Assembly: GCA_003511845.1 (NCBI GenBank)
Contig: DOIV01000333.1
Location: forward strand, 1 to 5,250
DNA: 5,250 bases
Source: Flavobacteriaceae bacterium
GTDB lineage: Bacteria > Bacteroidota > Bacteroidia > Flavobacteriales > Flavobacteriaceae
Direction: 5' to 3'
Shown: positions 1 through 5,250 of the stretch, in pieces
Layout: each line of letters begins with the position of its first letter
Numbering within the stretch: the stretch's first letter is position 1
The notes under the pieces: model-generated
What the model was told of the DNA's origin: nothing
The model's database searches: none
Seen by the model: the letters and a program-made list of their open reading frames with translations, nothing else
Program-made: the position numbers and the translations under genes

Positions 1-230
1 AAAATGCTTCAAAACTTGACATCCCTATGTTAGTAATTCACGGTACAGGAGATCGATTAATCAGTCATAAAGGTTCAGAAGAATTTGTAAAAAATACGCA
101 AGAGAAAGCAACACTAAAATTATTTGAAAACGGATTTCACGAACTACATAATGATAGTTGTAAAGAAGAAATGCTAGAAACTGTATTGAACTGGACAAAC
201 AATCAACTAAAACATCAATCTAAGCTATAA
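1..230 (+). CDS. Alpha/beta hydrolase, monoacylglycerol lipase-like, C-terminal part (5' end outside window)
   Basis: This is the end of a gene whose start lies before the window. The first whole codon is at position 3 and the frame is open to the left edge, so the ATG at 27 is internal: it sits inside the strand segment reading DIPMLVIHGTGD. What is seen: the HGTGD motif carries the usual catalytic acid of alpha/beta hydrolases (Asp, codon 51-53), and NGFHELHND carries the catalytic histidine (codon 138-140). The HELHN-type motif after a Gly-aromatic pair is typical of monoacylglycerol lipase/lysophospholipase relatives (Hydrolase_4 type), which release fatty acids from monoglycerides or lysolipids. 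The nucleophile serine and lid region are not visible, so substrate is inferred from family resemblance only. No export signal can be judged. The stop (228-230) lies four bases before the next ATG, so this gene and the first transglycosylase are probably one transcript. Confidence 0.85.
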   Translation, partial: NASKLDIPMLVIHGTGDRLISHKGSEEFVKNTQEKATLKLFENGFHELHNDSCKEEMLETVLNWTNNQLKHQSKL

Positions 231-234
231 ACTT

Positions 235-1638
235 ATGAAAAAGTTACTTTTTTTTACTTTCTTATTATTTCATCAATTCTTTTTTGGACAAGATCTTTTT
301 GATAGCCCGCTAACTTCAACTATTGCTTCTGTAGACAATACAGAAGAAAATTTGTACATCAATAAAAGAGCTACAGCAGTTACTAATGAAGAATTTACTT
401 CGTTGGTGTTGAAAAACAGACTAGAAGAATTAAATATCAAAACACCTTTTAACGTCCCTTACAACGCAACTGTTGAACGTTTTATTCGCTTATATTTAAA
501 AACAAAAAAAGAAGACTTCTCCAATTTAATGGACAAAGCCAATTACTATTTTCCGATTTTTGAAGAAGCTTTAGATAAATATAATATTCCGCTAGAAATT
601 AAATATTTAGCTGTTGTAGAATCTGCTTTAAAACCATCAGCAAAATCTAGAGCTGGGGCAAAAGGGCTTTGGCAATTCATGTACCATACAGGTAAAGAGT
701 ACGGATTAAATGTCACTTCATATATTGATGAACGCACAGACCCTATAAAAGCAACTGAGGCAGCATGTAAATACTTAAAAAAATTACATGATAGGTTTGA
801 TGATTGGGATCTTGCCTTGGCAGCTTATAATGCCGGCCCAGGAAATGTTTCTAAAGCGATTAGACGTTCTGGAGGCAAAATAAATTATTGGAATATTAGG
901 CAATATTTACCAGCTGAAACCAGAAGTTATGTACCCGCTTTTTACACCACATTATATCTTTTCGAATTTGGTGAAGCACATCAAATCTATCCTAATAATA
1001 TAAAAATTAATTATTTTGATACAGATACACTCCATATCAAAGAAAGATTAACATTTGCTCAAATTGAAAAAAGAATAGGTATTAATAAAGAATTGTTGAC
1101 TGCTTTAAACCCGCAATACAAACTAGGCATTATCCCTTTAAGTAAAGATACTTATCATGTCTTAACCTTACCTCAAAATTTAATTACAAAGTTCATTTCA
1201 AATCATTCCATTTTAGCATCTGAAATTAAAACTCAAGAAAAACCTACTTATATTACTGCAACCATCAACAACAGTTATGTAGTTATAGAAAGAGATAATT
1301 TACCTAAAATTGCTAGAAAATTCGACATTTCTTTAGCTCAGTTAAAAAAATGGAATGGTTTAGAAACTGATTTTCTGATTGAAGGACAGCGTTTGGTTAT
1401 TTCAAATAAAAAATCTAAAGCCATACAACAACATAATAGCACCGCTAAAGTATTCACGTCTACTCTTGAACCTCAAAACCCAAAGTCTTATACTGTTAAA
1501 AATGGAGAATCACTTTTTTTAATTTCTAAAAAATTTCCTAACATTTCAATCCGTCAACTTCGTAACTGGAACAATCTCTGGGGTGTCTCTTATGTTAAAC
1601 CTGGTACAGTTTTAAAAATTTTAACTAAATCTGAATAA
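235..1638 (+). CDS. mltD: Secreted MltD-like lytic transglycosylase with LysM domains (copy 1)
   Basis: Predicted periplasmic peptidoglycan lytic transglycosylase of 467 residues, cleaving MurNAc-GlcNAc bonds to form 1,6-anhydroMurNAc ends. Residues 1-19 look like a signal peptide ending FFFGQ; there is no lipobox cysteine, unlike E. coli MltD. A helical lead-in (about 55-110) precedes the SLT domain (about 112-240), which has the catalytic glutamate E129 in VVESAL, GLWQF near 141-145, AYNAGPGNV at 197-205 and the LPAETRSYVPAFY segment. Residues about 260-320 form a degenerate LysM-like stretch containing LNPQYKL and IIPL. Two recognisable LysM domains follow, at about 348-391 and 419-464; the first lacks the usual YxVxxGDxL opening (it reads YVVIERDNL), the second has YTVKNGESL. 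All catalytic motifs are intact. It follows the hydrolase by four bases, so the pair is likely co-transcribed. The family is certain; the exact mltD orthology is less so because a paralogue lies next door. Confidence 0.93.
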   Translation: MKKLLFFTFLLFHQFFFGQDLFDSPLTSTIASVDNTEENLYINKRATAVTNEEFTSLVLKNRLEELNIKTPFNVPYNATVERFIRLYLKTKKEDFSNLMDKANYYFPIFEEALDKYNIPLEIKYLAVVESALKPSAKSRAGAKGLWQFMYHTGKEYGLNVTSYIDERTDPIKATEAACKYLKKLHDRFDDWDLALAAYNAGPGNVSKAIRRSGGKINYWNIRQYLPAETRSYVPAFYTTLYLFEFGEAHQIYPNNIKINYFDTDTLHIKERLTFAQIEKRIGINKELLTALNPQYKLGIIPLSKDTYHVLTLPQNLITKFISNHSILASEIKTQEKPTYITATINNSYVVIERDNLPKIARKFDISLAQLKKWNGLETDFLIEGQRLVISNKKSKAIQQHNSTAKVFTSTLEPQNPKSYTVKNGESLFLISKKFPNISIRQLRNWNNLWGVSYVKPGTVLKILTKSE

Positions 1639-1687
1639 TTTATTATGCCCACAGGCGTTATCATACTGTTTGATATTTTACACAAGC

Positions 1688-1718
1688 TTTGTAGAGAAAC
1701 AGAGAACATTTACTGTTT
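1688..1718 (+). promoter_or_regulatory. Weak candidate Bacteroidota promoter for the second transglycosylase
   Basis: TTTG at 1688-1691 is followed after 19 bases by TACTGTTT at 1711-1718. The spacing matches the flavobacterial pattern (TTG, 17-23 bases, TAnnTTTG), but the -7 part has two mismatches in its conserved positions, and the region overlaps a small inverted repeat. It would place transcription about 60 bases before the ATG at 1787. In DNA this AT-rich such matches arise easily by chance. Confidence 0.18.
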
Positions 1719-1772
1719 AAAATAATTTTTATATTTTAGCCATCTTCAAACTTAGTTTTAATCTGTCCCTAA

Positions 1773-1786
1773 TCTAAAATTTTAGA
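1773..1786. repeat. 14-base perfect palindrome touching the start codon
   Basis: TCTAAAATTTTAGA is a perfect inverted repeat with no spacer, ending at the base before the ATG of the second transglycosylase gene. That it is a palindrome is seen directly. An operator role, or a hairpin reducing access to the start codon, is only a guess: in sequence of this AT content, roughly one palindrome of this length is expected by chance in a window this size. Confidence 0.4.
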
Positions 1787-3337
1787 ATGATAAAGTCATT
1801 TTTAGTACCACTATTATTAAGTATTTCTTTTATTGTCTCAGCACAAGAAAACAACACGCAACTTACTGACAGTAAGAACACTAACAATAAAGTAACATTG
1901 AATATCTCTGCGAATGATAAAAAAGACGGTAGTGTAGAGCTTATTGACCACAAAGATGCAAGTAAAATTGATAGTCTTTGGTTACAAACATTAAGTCAAT
2001 CTTCTTTAAATAGTGATTTTGAATTTGTAGATCCAGACGAAAAGATAAATGACACTATTTATAACAATCTTAGTACCGAACTTCTTAAAGAACGACTTGC
2101 CCATTTAAATGCAACGACTCCTTTTAATGTTGAGTACAACCCTTCTTTAGAGCGATTGATAAAACATTATCTAAAAACTCGTAAAGAAACTATGGGGAAA
2201 TTAATAGGTAAAGCTGCTTATTATTTTCCAATGTTTGAAGAGCATTTAGACAAATACAACATTCCGTTAGAGATAAAATATTTGGCAATTGTTGAATCTG
2301 CTTTACGCCCTAGAGCACGCTCTAGAGTTGGTGCAGCTGGTCTTTGGCAATTTATGTACTACACAGGTAAGCAATTCAATCTAGATGTAAATTCTTATGT
2401 AGATGACAGGCATGATCCGATAAGAGCTACTGAAGCTGCTTGTAAATTTCTAAAAAGCTTACACAAAACCTTTGGCGATTGGGATTTAGCCTTGGCAGCA
2501 TACAATTCTGGCCCTGGTAATGTCTCTAAAGCCATTAGACGTTCTGGTGGGAAGCGAAATTATTGGAATATTAGACATAATTTACCTAGAGAAACTGCTG
2601 GGTATTTACCTGCATTTTATGCAACTTTATATTTAATGGAATATGCTGAAGAACATGGCATTCGTCCTCAAAAATTCATAACTAACAATAGGTTTGAAAC
2701 AGATACTATTGTTGTAAAACAACAAATTACTTTTGACCAAGTCAATAAAATATTAAAGACAGACAATGAATTGTTAGAATTCTTAAACCCTCAATACAAA
2801 CTCAACATCATCCCTCTTGTAGAAGGGAAAAATTATACGTTACGTCTACCTATACATTTAATAGGTAAATTTGTTTCTAATGAAAAAGAAATTTATGCTT
2901 ATGCTAAAACAGAGAATGATAAACGAGAAAAAACTTTACCAAAGCTTTTCAATTCACCCCAAAGAATTCGCTATAGAGTTAGAAATGGCGATTATTTAGG
3001 GAAAATTGCCAAAAGATACCGCGTTGGTGTTTCTCAAATAAAAAGATGGAACGGTTTACGCTCTAACAAATTAAAAATTGGTCAACGTTTAACTATTTAT
3101 CCTAAAGGGTATAAAACTACATCAACAAAAAAGAAGTCAACAAAAAGTAAAAAACCTACTTATAAAAACAGCCCTAAAGGAAAATACACAACCTATACGG
3201 TTAAAAAAGGTGATTCATTATGGATCATTTCTAGAAAATTTCCTAAAGTTTCTGTGCAACAAATTAAAGATTGGAACAATATTTGGAGTGTTAAAAACCT
3301 AAAGCCCGGCACTAAGCTAAAAATTTATAAAAGCTAA
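1787..3337 (+). CDS. mltD: Secreted MltD-like lytic transglycosylase with LysM domains (copy 2)
   Basis: Predicted periplasmic lytic transglycosylase of 516 residues, a paralogue of the gene just upstream. Residues 1-20 are a signal peptide (hydrophobic core LVPLLLSISFIVS, then AQ). Residues about 21-95 are a polar Asn/Asp/Lys/Ser-rich extension mostly absent from copy 1. The SLT domain (about 153-280) has catalytic E170 in IVESAL, GLWQF, and AYNSGPGNV at 238-246, where Ser replaces the Ala of copy 1. A degenerate LysM-like stretch with LNPQYKL/IIPL follows (about 305-365). Then come LysM domains at about 396-440 (YRVRNGDYL) and 470-514 (YTVKKGDSLWIISRKFP), joined by a Lys/Ser/Thr-rich linker (about 441-466). 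Both LysM openings are closer to consensus than in copy 1. The gene ends three bases before the DUF4837 gene, so the two are very likely one operon. Spacing to that neighbour and the better LysM motifs suggest this is the ancestral copy, which is an inference. Confidence 0.94.
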   Translation: MIKSFLVPLLLSISFIVSAQENNTQLTDSKNTNNKVTLNISANDKKDGSVELIDHKDASKIDSLWLQTLSQSSLNSDFEFVDPDEKINDTIYNNLSTELLKERLAHLNATTPFNVEYNPSLERLIKHYLKTRKETMGKLIGKAAYYFPMFEEHLDKYNIPLEIKYLAIVESALRPRARSRVGAAGLWQFMYYTGKQFNLDVNSYVDDRHDPIRATEAACKFLKSLHKTFGDWDLALAAYNSGPGNVSKAIRRSGGKRNYWNIRHNLPRETAGYLPAFYATLYLMEYAEEHGIRPQKFITNNRFETDTIVVKQQITFDQVNKILKTDNELLEFLNPQYKLNIIPLVEGKNYTLRLPIHLIGKFVSNEKEIYAYAKTENDKREKTLPKLFNSPQRIRYRVRNGDYLGKIAKRYRVGVSQIKRWNGLRSNKLKIGQRLTIYPKGYKTTSTKKKSTKSKKPTYKNSPKGKYTTYTVKKGDSLWIISRKFPKVSVQQIKDWNNIWSVKNLKPGTKLKIYKS

Positions 3338-3340
3338 AAG

Positions 3341-4306
3341 ATGAAAACAATCCTAATTTCTGCATTATTATTACTTATATCATTAACTTCTTGTAAAGAT
3401 AAAAAAGGAATTACACTTCAAGAATCTGCAGGAAGGATAAATCACATTGTAATCGTTATTGAAAATGATTTATGGAAAGGAGTAATAGGAGACTCATTAC
3501 GAGAGATTATTGCAGCTCCGATATTAGGATTACCTCAAGAAGAAACTCAATTTTCAATCAATCAAGTGTCACCAAAAAAATTCAGTCGTATCTTTCAAAA
3601 GTATAGAAATATCTTGCTTGTTGGTATTAGTGATAATGAAGGTTTTTCTGTTAAAAAAAATATCTATGCAAAGCCTCAAATCACATTAAACCTTTTAGGA
3701 AAAGACAGCAATTCTTTACTTAAATTGATAGGAGAACATCAAGAAGATATTATTTCTGTATTTAAAAATTCTGATATAAAGATTCTTCAGAAAAAAATAA
3801 CAAAAAAGCATTATAATACTGACAGCCTTAAAACTTTTAAAAAGTTAAATGTACAATTAAAAGTACCTGAAAATTATGCTTTAGTTGATGATACCAATGA
3901 TTTTTTGTGGTTCAGACAAGATATCCCTAAAGGTAGTATGAATATTATTGTCTATGCTTTACCTCTACAAGATAAAGACAGTATTGTAAATAATATTGTT
4001 GAAGCAAGAAATGCTATTGGTAAAAAATACATTCCAGGTCAATTTGATGACACCCATATGATTACTGAAGCTGCCTATACTCCATTTACAAAAGAAACCC
4101 AAATTGATGGGAAAATGGCTTTTGAAACTAAAGGAAAATGGGAAGTAAAAGGAGATTTTATGGCAGGTCCATTTTTAAATTACACAGTAATTGACAAAAC
4201 CAACAATCGTTTAATAGTTGTTGAAGGCTTTACTTTTGCACCTTCAGTTAAAAAACGTGATTACATGTTTGAACTTGAAGCTATTTTAAAGACTTTAAAA
4301 ATTTGA
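3341..4306 (+). CDS. DUF4837 family lipoprotein, function unknown
   Basis: A 321-residue predicted lipoprotein. Residues 1-17 are a lipoprotein signal peptide with lipobox LTSC and lipidated C18. The bases after it give CKDKKG, which does not match the known surface-export signal of Bacteroidota lipoproteins (K followed by two acidic residues), so a periplasm-facing anchor is more likely. The mature part matches my recollection of DUF4837, a family found in Bacteroidota: ENDLW at 41-45, APILGLPQEE at 59-68, WFRQDIPKGSMNIIVY at 190-205, and a C-terminal WEVKGDFMAGPFLNY segment at 267-281 before EGFTFAP. There are no transmembrane segments beyond the signal and no catalytic motif I recognise. 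Length is normal for the family. It begins three bases after the transglycosylase stop, so it is probably translated from the same mRNA; a role in cell-wall turnover or in regulating the transglycosylase is a guess from context. Its last 12 bases overlap the convergent ApbE gene. Confidence 0.88.
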   Translation: MKTILISALLLLISLTSCKDKKGITLQESAGRINHIVIVIENDLWKGVIGDSLREIIAAPILGLPQEETQFSINQVSPKKFSRIFQKYRNILLVGISDNEGFSVKKNIYAKPQITLNLLGKDSNSLLKLIGEHQEDIISVFKNSDIKILQKKITKKHYNTDSLKTFKKLNVQLKVPENYALVDDTNDFLWFRQDIPKGSMNIIVYALPLQDKDSIVNNIVEARNAIGKKYIPGQFDDTHMITEAAYTPFTKETQIDGKMAFETKGKWEVKGDFMAGPFLNYTVIDKTNNRLIVVEGFTFAPSVKKRDYMFELEAILKTLKI

Positions 4307-4310
4307 AGTC
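4291..4310. terminator. Hairpin across the convergent stop codons, possible bidirectional terminator
   Basis: GACTTTAA (4291-4298) and TTGAAGTC (4303-4310) can pair as an 8-base stem with one G-T pair and a 4-base loop. On the minus-strand transcript that pair becomes a C-A mismatch. The hairpin contains both the TGA at 4304-4306 (plus) and the TAA of the minus-strand gene (4295-4297). Downstream on the minus strand the sequence is TTTAAAATAG; on the plus strand it is ATAAAAGTTT. Neither is a strong T run, and the stem is AT-rich, so termination may be weak. Confidence 0.35.
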
Positions 4311-5250
4311 ATAAAAGTTTGCAAGTCCCCTTGAGCATCACTAAAAATCAAAAATACTTTTAACTCTTGGTGATTTTCTAAAAAAACCTGTGCATCTCCT
4401 AAAGACATTGCCATCAAAGCTGTTGCATAAGCATCTACATCTGCACAATCTAACTCACCAATTACTGTAACACTTAATAAATTGTTTTGAGCTGGGTAAC
4501 CTGTTTTCGGATTTATAATATGTGCATATTTTTTACCAGTAATTGTGTCTACCTTATACTTACGATAATTACCTGAAGTTGCCGTTGATTCATTCTTTAA
4601 TTCTAAAATCTTTTTTATAGAGCGTGTACCATCAAAATTAGGGTTCTCAATACCCATTTTCCATGGTTTGTTTTTAATTTTATTGACACCTCTTGTTCTA
4701 ATTTCACCTCCAATTTCAATCAAATAATTATCAATTTGTTTACTTTCTAAAAACCTGCCAGCAATATCTATAGCATAACCTTTGGCAATGGCATTAAAAT
4801 CAAAATAAATACTATCGTTTTCTTTATTAATTTTATGATTCATCAACTTTACTTTGTTAAAGCCAACCAAATCTAATAATTGTTTTATTTTTATACTACC
4901 TGGCTTTGTTTTGTGTTTTTCAGGTCCAAAACCCCATGCATTGACTAAAATTCCTATAGTAGGGTCGAAAACCCCATTAGTCTCTTTATATATTTTTAAT
5001 GATTTTTTATATACTTCAACAAAGTAGTCATCGACAACAACTGTAGTATCTCCCCTATTTATTTTAGAAATATCTGATGTGAATATATAGGTAGATAATG
5101 ATTTATTTACTAAATGAAATAAACTATCAATTGACTTGGTAACATCTCTTTGCTTTTTATCAAAATAAGTAACGTGATATGTAGTGCCAAAAGCAAGCCC
5201 TTCTAATTTTAAATTTTTTGAATGTTTATTCTCTTTACAGGATAATAAAC
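4295..5250 (-). CDS. apbE: ApbE-type FAD:protein FMN transferase, lipoprotein (5' tip outside window)
   Basis: Transfers FMN from FAD onto a Ser/Thr of target redox proteins, Mg-dependent, on the periplasmic side; known targets in the family include NqrB, NqrC and RnfG. There are 317 whole codons in the window and the frame is open to the edge. Visible residues 1-4 read LLSC, the end of a lipobox, so only about 14-18 residues of signal peptide are missing. Motifs in order: GLAFGTTYHVTY (20-31), SDISKIN, FDPTIG (94-99) then NAWGFGP, FNAIAKGYAID (151-161), EIGGEIRTRG, ATSGNYR (223-229), HIINPKTG with the conserved His at 243 (codon 4520-4522), and CADVDAYATALM with its metal-binding acidic residues. 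All are intact. The TTG at 4868-4870, which could be taken as a start, lies inside LLDLVGFNKV and would remove the N-terminal third. It converges on the DUF4837 gene with a 12-base overlap; its promoter and operon partners lie beyond 5250. Confidence 0.95.
   Translation of the reverse strand, partial: LLSCKENKHSKNLKLEGLAFGTTYHVTYFDKKQRDVTKSIDSLFHLVNKSLSTYIFTSDISKINRGDTTVVVDDYFVEVYKKSLKIYKETNGVFDPTIGILVNAWGFGPEKHKTKPGSIKIKQLLDLVGFNKVKLMNHKINKENDSIYFDFNAIAKGYAIDIAGRFLESKQIDNYLIEIGGEIRTRGVNKIKNKPWKMGIENPNFDGTRSIKKILELKNESTATSGNYRKYKVDTITGKKYAHIINPKTGYPAQNNLLSVTVIGELDCADVDAYATALMAMSLGDAQVFLENHQELKVFLIFSDAQGDLQTFMTSNF

Larger units (their letters stand above)
1639..1786. other. Intergenic gap between the two transglycosylase genes
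   Basis: This is the only sizeable noncoding gap in the window. It probably separates two transcription units. Seven bases after the upstream stop there is a small stem-loop (arms 1645-1649 and 1654-1658, loop CACA, one G-T pair), and a second AT-rich one lies at 1697-1702/1713-1718 (AAACAG/CTGTTT, 10-base loop). Neither is followed by a clean T run, so terminator function is doubtful. Sequences one base away from the Bacteroidota -7 box TAnnTTTG occur at 1730-1737 (TATATTTT) and 1753-1760 (TAGTTTTA), but neither has a TTG at the usual distance upstream. I see no small ORF or RNA gene in it. Confidence 0.6.

Noticed and set aside
27..29. ATG as the start of a 67-residue small protein
   Set aside because: The frame is open further upstream and the ATG falls within the conserved strand leading to the HGTGD motif, so it is an internal methionine of a truncated hydrolase.
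248..255. Run of eight T bases near the start of transglycosylase copy 1, possible phase-variation tract
   Set aside because: It encodes ordinary hydrophobic signal-peptide residues, and similar runs (for example eight A at 3653-3660) occur elsewhere in this AT-rich DNA. Nothing else suggests slippage control.
546..737. 63-codon open frame on the minus strand
   Set aside because: It lies entirely within the SLT-coding part of transglycosylase copy 1, matches no family I know, and has no signal of its own. It is a shadow of the real gene.
1645..1718. Stem-loops after transglycosylase copy 1 as an intrinsic terminator
   Set aside because: The stems are only five to six base pairs, and neither is followed directly by a T run. 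They are mentioned in the gap description but not called as a terminator.
4868..4870. TTG as the start of a short ApbE
   Set aside because: The codons upstream of it encode the N-terminal ApbE motifs and a lipobox in the same frame.
1..5250. Search for CRISPR repeats, insertion sequence ends, tRNA or rRNA genes, and defence or toxin genes
   Set aside because: No spaced direct repeats, transposase-like reading frames, tRNA-like sequences or defence domains were seen. Almost all of the window is explained by five envelope or lipid-metabolism genes.

Overview
The window is AT-rich, gene-dense chromosomal DNA that looks like a member of the Bacteroidota, most probably a marine-type Flavobacteriaceae. 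Evidence: no clear Shine-Dalgarno sequences, strong A/T codon bias, a DUF4837 lipoprotein (a Bacteroidota family), MltD-like transglycosylases of the Bacteroidota type (GLWQFMYxTGK instead of GLWQFMPxTG), and an ApbE made as a lipoprotein.

Layout. Positions 1-230 (+) are the 3' end of an alpha/beta hydrolase resembling monoacylglycerol lipases. Four bases later, 235-1638 (+) encodes a secreted MltD-like lytic transglycosylase (SLT domain, a degenerate LysM-like segment, two LysM domains). A 148-base gap (1639-1786) holds only weak candidate signals and a 14-base palindrome touching the next ATG. Positions 1787-3337 (+) encode a second, paralogous transglycosylase of the same architecture, about three-quarters identical in the catalytic core. 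Three bases later, 3341-4306 (+) encodes a DUF4837 lipoprotein. Facing it, 4295-5250 (-) is an ApbE-type FAD:protein FMN transferase lipoprotein whose reading frame stays open to the window edge. Only the first part of its signal peptide is missing. The TTG at 4868-4870 is an internal codon, not its start. The two convergent genes overlap by 12 bases, and a hairpin (4291-4310) covers both stop codons.

How the genes fit together. Every complete gene encodes an envelope protein. The two transglycosylases should cleave peptidoglycan glycan strands in the periplasm. The DUF4837 lipoprotein is probably co-transcribed with the second one and has no known function. ApbE attaches FMN covalently to periplasmic-side domains of redox proteins such as NqrB/NqrC or RnfG. 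Its targets are not in the window.

I see no sign of a defence system, mobile element, CRISPR array, RNA gene or other accessory system. This looks like ordinary core genome. The points most worth a second look are the tandem transglycosylase paralogues, the conserved segment between their SLT and LysM parts, the close pairing with DUF4837, and the hairpin in the convergent overlap.
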